64,000 nt of DNA, taken from Nocardia sp. BMG111209. GTDB lineage: Bacteria; Actinomycetota; Actinomycetes; Mycobacteriales; Mycobacteriaceae. The stretch lies in assembly GCF_000381925.1 (NCBI RefSeq), contig NZ_KB907307.1, forward strand, positions 1,426,001 to 1,490,000. Reading direction: 5' to 3'. Shown piece after piece: positions 1 through 7,678 of this stretch. Position 1 is the first letter of the stretch. Each line of letters starts with the position of its first letter. The position numbers and the translations under genes were made by a program. The notes beneath the pieces are model-generated. The model did no database searches. It was not told the DNA's origin and was given only the letters and a program-made list of their open reading frames with translations.

Positions 1-237
1 TACGGCCGGTTCGACCACGGTTCCTACGTCCGCGGCATCGGTGACTGGAGCGACACCATCCGCTCCGGAGTCATCCAGCCGCACCGGCCGATACCCAGCG
101 GTACGGCCGTTCCCGGCGCGTTGCTGCCCGCGTGCCGCGCGTGGGGTTACCTCGGGAATGTGAGTCCTGGATCCGTTCCGCCGGACAGCGATCCCCGGCA
201 ACAGCCCGGGGGCCGCCTCGGCGTGTCGACCCGGTGA
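1..237 (+). CDS. Unrecognised protein, C-terminal fragment
   Basis: An open frame runs in from the left edge and stops at TGA 235-237, giving at least 78 residues. The first 50 codons have strong G/C preference in the third position, as in neighbouring genes, which supports real coding. The visible part holds a Trp- and Gly-containing segment (RGIGDWSD near residue 12) and then a low-complexity Pro/Ser/Gly tail. I do not recognise a family. The convergent gene ends 24 bases further on. Confidence 0.4.
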   Translation, partial: YGRFDHGSYVRGIGDWSDTIRSGVIQPHRPIPSGTAVPGALLPACRAWGYLGNVSPGSVPPDSDPRQQPGGRLGVSTR

Positions 238-261
238 TCGCTTCGGAATACGCCGCGACCG

Positions 262-1362
262 TCAGATATTCACCGATACGGTATTTCCACCGGACTGTTT
301 CGCCCGGTACATCGCCGAATCCGAACTCAGCAGCAAGGCGGTCAGATCCCGGCCGGGCGAACGCCGTTCGGCGACACCCACACCGATACTGGCCGTCACC
401 GGTCCCACGGCCGCCTCGATGGCATGCCGCAACCGCTCCGCCTCACCGGCCGCGGCATCCCCGCTCAGATGCGCGGCGACGACGAACTCCTCCCCGCCAC
501 TTCGGACGACCACCGCCCCCGGGGGACTCTCGGCGCGCAGGCAGTCCGCGATCCGAAGCAGCACCCGGTCGCCCTCGGCATGACCCAGGGTGTCGTTCAC
601 CGCCTTGAACCGGTCGACATCGATGGTCATCACGCTGATCGGCTCACGGTCGTGTGGCCCGAACCACCGTGACACGTAGTAGTCCAGGCCGCGACGGTTG
701 AGCAGATCGGTCAGCGGATCCGACAGCGCGTGGATCCGGAGCACCCACGAACAGAATTGCAGGGTGGGCATGAGTCCCGCCATCAGTCCCCCCATGGTCA
801 GCACCATGGATGCCCGGACGAGATTGTCGTCCTGACCGAACAGCCGGAACCAGGACATCGTCAAGACCACGAGGACCGACCATCCCGCATGCAGAACCAG
901 GATCCGCGGCCCGTGGAATACCGTCAGATAACCTCCGGTGACGATCAGCCAGGACAGGCTGACGATACTGAAGAACCCGCCGCTGTCCGCGAGACAACCG
1001 CACGTGATCAGAAGGTCCGCGATCGCCACCAGAACCAGCGATGTCCACTCACCCGGCCAGGGCGCGACCGACCACCGCACGGCCCACAGCACGCCGGCCA
1101 CGATGTCGACGATCAGCACGACGCTGAGCACGCCGGTCGTGTACCGCCAGTTCAACACCGCGGTCACGGCCATCGCCAATCCCGCGATCGCCACGACCAT
1201 CTTCAAGGCACGCAACGCACCCCGCGACTCGAAGGTCCCGACCAGCCATCGATAATCCACCGGGTCACGCCACCAGGCGCTGACGATATTCCTCGTCGCC
1301 ACATCTGTTCCTGCCACGGTCTCCGACACCACCGATCCGCTCGAATGGCTACCAGTCGGCAA
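262..1362 (-). CDS. Membrane-bound GGDEF-domain protein (probable diguanylate cyclase)
   Basis: This is a predicted inner-membrane enzyme that would make cyclic di-GMP from two GTP. Residues about 50-200 form five or six hydrophobic segments (a MASE-like sensor region), followed by the GGDEF domain at about 205-366. The domain shows the DxLTxLxNRR-type entry (LTDLLNRRG), the metal-binding stretch DVDRFK and the active-site motif SGGEEF at 288-293. The usual RxxD inhibitory site before that motif is missing (ESPP there), so product inhibition is probably lost. The longest frame begins with TTG at 1362, but a TAATAT -10-like sequence lies just upstream, so GTG at 1329 is a possible true start. 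Function is inferred from the intact catalytic motif. Confidence 0.85.
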   Translation of the reverse strand: MPTGSHSSGSVVSETVAGTDVATRNIVSAWWRDPVDYRWLVGTFESRGALRALKMVVAIAGLAMAVTAVLNWRYTTGVLSVVLIVDIVAGVLWAVRWSVAPWPGEWTSLVLVAIADLLITCGCLADSGGFFSIVSLSWLIVTGGYLTVFHGPRILVLHAGWSVLVVLTMSWFRLFGQDDNLVRASMVLTMGGLMAGLMPTLQFCSWVLRIHALSDPLTDLLNRRGLDYYVSRWFGPHDREPISVMTIDVDRFKAVNDTLGHAEGDRVLLRIADCLRAESPPGAVVVRSGGEEFVVAAHLSGDAAAGEAERLRHAIEAAVGPVTASIGVGVAERRSPGRDLTALLLSSDSAMYRAKQSGGNTVSVNI

Positions 1363-1438
1363 ATATTAGCGTCCTCGGTGGGACATGCAGGTGGCGTCGT
1401 TGCCGAGGCGTGCGGACCGGACCCGGCGTGAGAACCCG

Positions 1439-1864
1439 TTACTGGTCCGGTCCGAATCGGCGCCGGAAATCGGCGGCCAGTGCCGAGCCCGCCGCTTCGA
1501 CCAGCCGGCCCACGATCGGGTGGACGATGAGTCCGGTGACCGCGCCCGCGAGCTGAGGAAGCTTCCGCGCGAACCACTTTCGGACGTACTCCATGGTGGT
1601 CAGGTCGGGCTGGGGGCCGGTGACGGCCTCCTCCAGATCGTCGAGGTGTTCGCGGGCCTGGTCGGCGATGGCGCCGTCGGCGGGCAGCCGGGCCCGGACA
1701 CGGTCGAATTCGCCACGCAGTTCGGCGATATCGCTCTCGGACACCAGCGCGGCGTCGCGCCCGGCCTCGATCCGGTTGACGGTGTTGCCCTGTCCGACGG
1801 TGACCTGTCCGCTGACGCTGCCGCCTACATGGATGTTGTACCGATCGGCCGGTGTGTCGGGCAT
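1439..1864 (-). CDS. Small helical protein with N-terminal RHIM-like motif, candidate effector of the upstream NTPase
   Basis: A 141-residue protein that matches no named family I can recall. Residues 11-20 (IHVGGSVSGQ) and 21-29 (VTVGQGNTV) align one-to-one with residues 11-29 of the NTPase encoded 8 bases upstream. The pattern V-x-V-G-x-x-N-x-V resembles the RHIM core. Residues 42-82 are charged and helical-looking. Residues 91-135 form a basic-flanked hydrophobic helix (LAGAVTGLIVHPIVG within it) that could insert into membranes. The ATG at 1864 is favoured because the longer frame reads through the upstream gene and lacks family-like sequence. The operon order and shared motif suggest it is the partner or effector of the NTPase. 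That role is inferred. Confidence 0.75.
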   Translation of the reverse strand: MPDTPADRYNIHVGGSVSGQVTVGQGNTVNRIEAGRDAALVSESDIAELRGEFDRVRARLPADGAIADQAREHLDDLEEAVTGPQPDLTTMEYVRKWFARKLPQLAGAVTGLIVHPIVGRLVEAAGSALAADFRRRFGPDQ

Positions 1865-1872
1865 GGCTCTCC

Positions 1873-4089
1873 TCAGGACGTGGGTGGTGCGGTGACGGAC
1901 GGTTTCGTGGCCGGAGGTGTGGTGGGCGGTTTGCTGAAGGGGACGGTGCTCGGCCCGGCAGGGCCGGTCGGCTTCGTCGGCCCGGTGGGACCCGTCGGCC
2001 CGGTCGTCGGCCCCGTCGTCGGACCGGTCGTGGGCCCGGTTGTCGGACCGGTCGGTCCGCCGGTCGGTCCCGTCGGCCCGGTACCGGACGTCGAGGTGCC
2101 GCTGAGCGAGATCGCGACATCCTGCTGATTCCCGTAGATGTCGGGTACGAGCAGGGCCGCGTGATAGGTACCGGGTGCGGTCGGGTGGAAGGTCACCCGG
2201 AAGGTGCACGACCCGTCGCTGTTCGGCGGACAGGCGGTGGGCACGGCGGTGAACACGGAATCGCCCTGGACATGGGCCGCCGAGATGTTGTCGCAGGCGA
2301 GTTGGGGGAACGAGACGTCCCGGGGCACCGTCGCGCCGGATGCGACGGAGCCGAAATCCGCGCTGTCGGCGACGGGCGGGCAGAACCCGCTGCCGGGTCC
2401 GGCCGTGGGTGGCTCCTGCCGGGGCGCGGAGATCGGCGACCCGCTGCTCGGGGCCTCGGTCGACGGCGCCGGACCCGAGGTGGTGACGCCGGCGGGGATG
2501 GTGGTGAGACCCGCCGCGGTGGTGGGCAGGCCGATGATCGTGGTGAACGGCGCCTGTGCGTCGACCGGGGTGGGGTCGCCGGACAAGACCGTCGCACCGG
2601 CGACGCCGGCGGCCACGACCGCCGCGGCAGCGGCGGCGATCATGATCGGATGGGCGGACAACACGGCCTGTACGGACTGCCGGGCCGTGTGCGCGGCCAC
2701 CACCTGCCCGGCGCCGACGCCGCCCGCGACTCCCACGCCGGCCGCGGCCACCGTCGTGACGGCCGACAGCACGCGGCCGCGGATCCGCTCCTCGTGCTGG
2801 AAGTAGGCGAGGTCACCGCCGGAACCCGAAGCGGCAGCGGCCTGTTCGCCGAGTTTCAGCACACTGCGCCAGGTGCCCCAGCGCAGCGCGAAGCCGAAGA
2901 CCGGCGACACCTTCCGCGCCAGCGCGCAGGCGGTGTCGTGCTCACCGGACCGGATCGCCGCATCGAGTACCCGGACCACGATCGGCGCGGCGCGCACGAT
3001 GTCACCGGGTTCCGCGGTCCGCGTCACCCATTCCAGCAATGCTCCGGCATACGCGGCCGCGCCTGGCGCGGCGGCCGGCACGCTCGCTGCCACCGACTCC
3101 GGATCGACGGCCAGCTCGAATCCTGCGGCCGAGCTGTCGGCGAGTCCCAGTTCCGTCAGTTCGGTCAGCGCGGGCCGGACCTCGGCGTCGCCGGTCAGTA
3201 CCCCGCACATCTCGACCGGCACGGGCAGTCCGGCCATGGCGTGCAACATGATCAGCACACGTTGCGCGAGTTCGCCCAGCCCGGCCACCATCGCGCGTTG
3301 CAGCAGCGCCGGATCGGCCACCACTGTGGCGGAACCGCCGGTGCGCAACCAGGCCGCGGCCTGGATCAGCGCGCGCGGATGCCCCCGCGCGGCCTCGTAC
3401 AACTGCCTGATCGGCGCCTCGTCCCCCTCGGGCCGGTGCCCGAGTTCACGGGCGAGCAGCGCCAGCGCGTGCTGTTCGTCGAGGCCCTGCAGCGGCAGGG
3501 AGCGGGCCTGGGTCCAGGCGAGCCGCCGCTCGGTCGACACCACCAGATCGCTCGACGGGAGCGCGTCGGTCAGGGTGAGGAGATCGTCGGCGTCGCCCGC
3601 GAAGTCGTCCACCACGACCAGTGCCCGGATCGACCCCATCAGCCGCCGCAACCGCAGCGGGTCGGGCAGGTAATCCGGTGCGTCGTAACAGGATTGGAAA
3701 AGTTCCTGGAGCAGGTCGGGGATCGTCAGCCCGGCAGCGTGGACGAAGACCACATCCCGGCCCGCCGCGGCGCGGTCGGCGGCGAAGCGGCGCAACAGCG
3801 CCGACTTGCCGACACCCGCGACGCCGCACACCTCGACCGGCACCCCCTCCTCGACCCACTGCGCCAGCAGTGCCAACTCCGTTGCCCTGCCCAATAATTC
3901 GACACCGACGCGCGGCAACGGCAACCCGACCGGCCGCTCCCGGCGCGTGACCGCCGGAGCGGGGCCCTCGCGCACCACGATGCGCGAGCCCTCGGCGTGG
4001 ATGACGACGTTGTGGTCGCCTACCACCACCTGGCCGGATACCTCACCACCGACATGTAATCGACGTACGGAATCGGACTCCCCGCCCAT
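1873..4089 (-). CDS. STAND/NLR-like NTPase with RHIM-like N-terminus, membrane segment, Ig-like domain and collagen-like tail
   Basis: A 738-residue multidomain protein. The N-terminal motif is HVGG, then VVVGDHNVV at 21-29. The P-loop NTPase has Walker A GVAGVGKS at 89-96, Walker B ALVVVDDF at 156-163 and a sensor-like VVSTER at 183-188, typical of signalling NTPases of the STAND type. A helical region follows, then a Gly/Ala-rich stretch and a transmembrane segment at about 480-504. The linker is Thr/Pro/Ser-rich. A choice-of-anchor-D/ASH-like beta domain spans about 569-665, and a Gly-Pro-Thr repeat about 667-705. The start at 4089 is chosen because AGGGAGGA sits 5 bases before that ATG. 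An in-frame start 34 codons earlier lacks this. It forms an operon with the small protein downstream. A sensor-switch role is inferred from architecture. Confidence 0.8.
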   Translation of the reverse strand: MGGESDSVRRLHVGGEVSGQVVVGDHNVVIHAEGSRIVVREGPAPAVTRRERPVGLPLPRVGVELLGRATELALLAQWVEEGVPVEVCGVAGVGKSALLRRFAADRAAAGRDVVFVHAAGLTIPDLLQELFQSCYDAPDYLPDPLRLRRLMGSIRALVVVDDFAGDADDLLTLTDALPSSDLVVSTERRLAWTQARSLPLQGLDEQHALALLARELGHRPEGDEAPIRQLYEAARGHPRALIQAAAWLRTGGSATVVADPALLQRAMVAGLGELAQRVLIMLHAMAGLPVPVEMCGVLTGDAEVRPALTELTELGLADSSAAGFELAVDPESVAASVPAAAPGAAAYAGALLEWVTRTAEPGDIVRAAPIVVRVLDAAIRSGEHDTACALARKVSPVFGFALRWGTWRSVLKLGEQAAAASGSGGDLAYFQHEERIRGRVLSAVTTVAAAGVGVAGGVGAGQVVAAHTARQSVQAVLSAHPIMIAAAAAAVVAAGVAGATVLSGDPTPVDAQAPFTTIIGLPTTAAGLTTIPAGVTTSGPAPSTEAPSSGSPISAPRQEPPTAGPGSGFCPPVADSADFGSVASGATVPRDVSFPQLACDNISAAHVQGDSVFTAVPTACPPNSDGSCTFRVTFHPTAPGTYHAALLVPDIYGNQQDVAISLSGTSTSGTGPTGPTGGPTGPTTGPTTGPTTGPTTGPTGPTGPTKPTGPAGPSTVPFSKPPTTPPATKPSVTAPPTS
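1977..2085 (-). repeat. Coding Gly-Pro-Thr collagen-like repeat
   Basis: Short tandem units of 9 and 12 bases encode repeated GPT and GPTT in the C-terminal tail of the NTPase. Several consecutive 12-base units are nearly identical, so the tract is likely to vary in copy number by slippage. The opposite strand also reads open (Val-Gly-Pro), but only as a by-product of the repeat. Confidence 0.8.
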
Positions 4090-4403
4090 GATGTCCTCCC
4101 TGAATCCCGCGACAAGTGTACTGAGCAGGGCATCATCGGCACACGACCCGAAAACGAACGGGGCCACCGTGTTCGGCGCGGTCACGCGCACCTCGTCGCG
4201 ATATCCCTTGTCACCAGCGCGAATTCAGCGCGGCCCGCCGATCGGGCCAGCGCAGGATGTGTAAGGGGCCTGGACCGCCCCGTGCCGCCACCACGGCCTC
4301 AGCGCGATCACGCCGCTCCGGTAGCGGGCCGCGCCTGAGCGGTTGTCACCGTTTGCGCGTGATCCACTTGTGGCGGAACAGTTCTCGATCCGGTCCGGTG
4401 AAA
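4090..4403. other. Intergenic region upstream of the NTPase operon
   Basis: About 310 bases without a convincing gene on either strand. It must contain the promoter of the NTPase operon. I see no clear -35/-10 pair, tRNA or repeat here. Short frames through it have no recognisable protein sequence. Confidence 0.5.
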
Positions 4404-4439
4404 CCGATCGATGACCGCGCCGGGGCGGTCACCGATCGG
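4404..4439 (-). terminator. Hairpin terminator of the protease gene
   Basis: A 15-base stem (CCGATCGATGACCGC pairing with GCGGTCACCGATCGG, one mismatch) closes a 6-base loop 21 bases past the protease stop codon. There is no T-run, as is common in high-GC actinobacteria. Confidence 0.7.
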
Positions 4440-4459
4440 TGTCGGAGCCGGAGGCCGCG

Positions 4460-7045
4460 TCATTGGTGACGGGTATTGCCCACCTGCAACCAATTCTGCT
4501 TGTCGTGGGTGATGGTGCCGAGCCACCAGTTGTCGTCACCAGGGAAATAGAACAGGACCTCGGTACGCCCGATACCGGAGAAATCACCGATCCAGAACGG
4601 CCGATCATTGTTGATCGCATGCCCGAACCCGCCGGTGTTACCGACCAGCGACCACTGGAACTGGCCATGGACGATGGTGCCCAGCCACCAATTGTCGTCA
4701 CCGGGATGGAAGAACAGGACCTCGGCGTGCCCGGTACCGGAAAAATCGCCGATCCAGAAGGGCCGGCCGTCGTTGATCGCATGCCCGAATCCGCTGGTGT
4801 TGCCGACCAATGACCACTGGAATTGGCCGTGGGTTACGGTGCCGAGCCACCAGTTATCGTCACCAGGGAAATAGAACAGGACCTCAGCGTGCCCGACGCC
4901 GGAGAAGTCCCCGATCCAGAACGGTCGATCGTTGTTGATCGCGTGCCCGAACCCGCTGGTATTACCGACCAGCGACCATTGGAACTGGCCGTGGGTGATG
5001 GTGCCGAGCCACCAGTTGTCGTCACCGGGGAAATAGAACAGGACCTCAGCGTGCCCGACGCCGGAGAAGTCCCCGATCCAGAACGGTCGATCGTTGTTGA
5101 TCGCATGCCCGAACCCGCTGGTATTACCGACCAGCGACCACTGGAACTGGCCATGGACGACAGTGCCGAGCCACCAATTGTCGTCTCCAGGGAAATAGAA
5201 CAGGACCTCGGCATGCCCGATACCGGAGAAGTCCCCGATCCAGAACGGCCGATCGTTGTTGATCGCATGCCCGAACCCGCTGGTATTACCGACCAATGAC
5301 CACTGGAACTGGCCATGGGTGACGGTGCCGAGCCACCAATTGTCGTCACCAGGATGGAAGAACAGCACCTCGGCATGCCCCACGCCGGAGAAATCGCCGA
5401 TCCAGAACGGCCGGCCGTCGTTGATCGCATGCCCGAACCCGTTGGTGTTGCCCACCTGGGACCAGTTCTGTTTGTCGTCGGTGATGGTGCCCAGCCACCA
5501 GTTGTCGTCACCGGGATCGTAGAACAGGACCTCGTCGTGGCCGGTTCCGCCGAAGTCAGCGATCCAGAAGGGCCGGCCGTCGTTGATCGCATGCTCGCCG
5601 ACTCCACTGGGTGCGTGAATCCGGATGAGTTGCCGGAGATCGGGGCGGTTGCCGATTCGCTGGACGGCGGGCCGGCCGGTCGTATCCTGCTGTGGCGAAC
5701 CGGTTGCGCGCAGCGAAGCCCGCGCGGTCGCCGGGGTCAGCATCGGTTTGCCCGCGGCGCGCAATATGCCCTGCAGGCACGCCAATACGCCCACGACGAT
5801 CGGCGTGGCGCTGGAGGTACCGCCGAACGAATCGGTGTACCACCTCGTCTGCTCCGGTCCTCCCTGCAGATCGCCGTAGCCGCAGGTGGTGACTTCGCGA
5901 CCCCAGGCTTGGACATCGAGACTCGCACCGTAGTTGGAGAAATCGAGTCGTGAACGGTCGGGCCCCCAATTGTTCCCGTGGGTGTTCGGGGGCGGGGCGC
6001 CGGCGCCGACGAGTATCGTCCCGGCGTCGCGGTTGGCGCGATCGAACGGGTTGGTCCAGGTCGTGGGGAATCCGGGCGCGGGCGAGCGGTAGATCACGTC
6101 GTCGAGGTCCTCGGCTCCGTTGCCCGCCGCCGAGACGACGATGATGCCGCGCCCCGTGGCGTATCGGATGGCCGCGAAATCGTCCGGCCACCATTCGATC
6201 GGGACGTAACCGAGTTGGTCGTCGCGGAACTGGTAGTTGTGACGTGGTCCGGGGCGGTGGATTTCGAGCACGATGATGTCGCCGGCGCTGAGCGCGTCTG
6301 CTGCCGACCGGATCGCAGTGGCGGTGGGTTGCGAGAAACTCGATGCCCGCACGAACGCGTCGGGGCTGATCCCGGTGACACCGGCGGCATCCGGCGTGCC
6401 GTGAAATTCCCCGAGGACTGCCGTGCCGTGGTCCACGTCGCGTTGATCGTCGGTCGGGGTTCCGGCGACGATCCCACCCTGGTTCAACGAGAGGTCCTCG
6501 TGGTCGAAGTGCCAGGCCCATTCACAATCGATGATTTCCACACCGGCGCCTCGTCCACCGAGCCGGGTCCAGGCATGCCGGGCGTCCACTCCGCCGGGAG
6601 CGGCATCGAGATATCCCTGGCCGGCCGAGAAATCGGGTGTCGGTGCCGCCGGTGTGGTACCTGCCGGCCGCGGGGCCGGGGCGAGAATCACCGGCGCCTC
6701 GCCGGCCGGTTTGACATAGGCGGCCGCGACGCCCGGCAAGGACGCGAGCTGTCCGGCCAACCGATCGAGCGCCTCGTCGGGGGCGTGAACGTGGTAATAC
6801 AGCGACAGTTCGCCGGTGTCGGCTTCCATCGGTCCCGGTGGCTGCTCGAATGCGCTGTCCTCGGTCGCGCCGAACAGCGGCCGCACGGTAGCGCCGGCGG
6901 CGGAAAGGGCCCGCGCCAACTCGGTGACGTCTCGGCCGGATCGAGATGTGATACTCGCTGGTGTCATGCTGATTTCTGCCGCCGCGTCGGCGATGAGAAT
7001 CAATTCGCGCTTTCCGGCCGGCGACCGGCTACCTGCCTGGGACAT
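4460..7045 (-). CDS. Subtilisin-family (S8) serine protease with seven C-terminal 54-residue repeats
   Basis: An 861-residue serine protease. Residues about 75-115 resemble an I9-type propeptide. The catalytic domain spans about 150-465, with Asp173 (EIIDCEW), His206 (DHGTAVLG), oxyanion Asn309 (AAGNGA) and Ser411 (GGTSSATP). From about residue 484 to the end there are seven copies of a 54-residue unit rich in Trp, Asp and Gly (cores PFWIGDFSG and PGDDNWWLG), likely a beta-propeller-like or binding array. No signal peptide is visible at the N-terminus, unlike most secreted subtilases, so export by a non-Sec route or an intracellular role is open. ATG at 7045 has AGGAG 6 bases before it. An ATG two codons earlier overlaps that Shine-Dalgarno and is less likely. 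Substrate is unknown. Confidence 0.9.
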   Translation of the reverse strand: MSQAGSRSPAGKRELILIADAAAEISMTPASITSRSGRDVTELARALSAAGATVRPLFGATEDSAFEQPPGPMEADTGELSLYYHVHAPDEALDRLAGQLASLPGVAAAYVKPAGEAPVILAPAPRPAGTTPAAPTPDFSAGQGYLDAAPGGVDARHAWTRLGGRGAGVEIIDCEWAWHFDHEDLSLNQGGIVAGTPTDDQRDVDHGTAVLGEFHGTPDAAGVTGISPDAFVRASSFSQPTATAIRSAADALSAGDIIVLEIHRPGPRHNYQFRDDQLGYVPIEWWPDDFAAIRYATGRGIIVVSAAGNGAEDLDDVIYRSPAPGFPTTWTNPFDRANRDAGTILVGAGAPPPNTHGNNWGPDRSRLDFSNYGASLDVQAWGREVTTCGYGDLQGGPEQTRWYTDSFGGTSSATPIVVGVLACLQGILRAAGKPMLTPATARASLRATGSPQQDTTGRPAVQRIGNRPDLRQLIRIHAPSGVGEHAINDGRPFWIADFGGTGHDEVLFYDPGDDNWWLGTITDDKQNWSQVGNTNGFGHAINDGRPFWIGDFSGVGHAEVLFFHPGDDNWWLGTVTHGQFQWSLVGNTSGFGHAINNDRPFWIGDFSGIGHAEVLFYFPGDDNWWLGTVVHGQFQWSLVGNTSGFGHAINNDRPFWIGDFSGVGHAEVLFYFPGDDNWWLGTITHGQFQWSLVGNTSGFGHAINNDRPFWIGDFSGVGHAEVLFYFPGDDNWWLGTVTHGQFQWSLVGNTSGFGHAINDGRPFWIGDFSGTGHAEVLFFHPGDDNWWLGTIVHGQFQWSLVGNTGGFGHAINNDRPFWIGDFSGIGRTEVLFYFPGDDNWWLGTITHDKQNWLQVGNTRHQ
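4466..5605 (-). repeat. Seven tandem 162-base coding repeats
   Basis: Seven tandem units of about 162 bases each encode the 54-residue repeats of the protease. The inner units differ by only a few substitutions, many at third positions, which suggests recent expansion or homogenisation. The outermost two (5' HAINDGRP with DDKQNWSQ, 3' with HDKQNWLQ) are the most divergent. Confidence 0.9.
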
Positions 7046-7139
7046 GTTCATCTCCTGTCCACCCCTGGATACAAATGGGGGACGGCGCTCGGTCCGACCC
7101 CGCTGCGTTCGACGCTATGAAGCGGAGACCGCGTGGGAA

Positions 7140-7457
7140 TCAGGGGTTTCCCCATGGCCGGCGGCTGCTGAGGTAGGCGTCGGCCGGGGTGACCCGCTGG
7201 GCGGGGGTCCCGGCCCGTAGGCATACCCGCGTGACGATGTCCGCGGATCCGGCGGTGAGGACGCCCAGCGCGAATTCGTCCTCGGGCACACAGAGCGTCA
7301 GGAGCAGCTCCACCGGTGAGCCCTCGGCGGACATCGACGCGGCGCATGTCGCCAACGCGACCGTCATCCCGTCGAAAGTCTCGGCGTCGAGTCCGGGCCG
7401 GTACCACTCGACGAGATAGCACGACAGAGGCGGAGCAGGTGTACCCACCCACCGCAC
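7140..7457 (-). CDS. Small conserved-type hypothetical protein, DUF4242-like
   Basis: About 105 residues, compact and lacking signal peptide or membrane segment. The sequence around CYLVEWYRPGL and the later block PVELLLTLCVPEDEFAL give alternating strand and helix patterns reminiscent of small ferredoxin-fold DUF4242 proteins; this assignment is tentative. The C-terminal part (RAGTPAQRVTPA) also fits that pattern. The open frame extends to 7601, but the upstream part is basic and unlike the rest. The GTG at 7457 (or 7448) is the likely start; neither has a strong Shine-Dalgarno. It is divergent from the LuxR regulator. Confidence 0.6.
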   Translation of the reverse strand: MRWVGTPAPPLSCYLVEWYRPGLDAETFDGMTVALATCAASMSAEGSPVELLLTLCVPEDEFALGVLTAGSADIVTRVCLRAGTPAQRVTPADAYLSSRRPWGNP

Positions 7458-7678
7458 GTTAGGTGCCCGGGGCCCCGCGCGAATCCGGTGTTTCCCTAAC
7501 CCCTCTGCAGGTCGATCCGATGCCTGTCCACCTTTTCGGGTACCGACGGGTCGCTCGCCGGACAGAGCCGAGTAGTCCGATACCCGTGACGCGGTCCGCA
7601 CCGGCCGGGCAGACTCGGAGCCGGGTCATATTTGCGCAGCGGGTCCTGCGGATGCCGATTTTCCGGTGAGAGGCGGTC

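Noticed and set aside
1385..2128. Open plus-strand frame with Val-Gly-Pro repeats
   Set aside because: It is the antisense reading of the NTPase tail and small protein. It has no family-like sequence, and both minus-strand genes have good motifs.
4466..5605. Regular repeats that could be mistaken for a CRISPR array
   Set aside because: Units are 162 bases, in frame, encode one protein domain and have no unique spacers.
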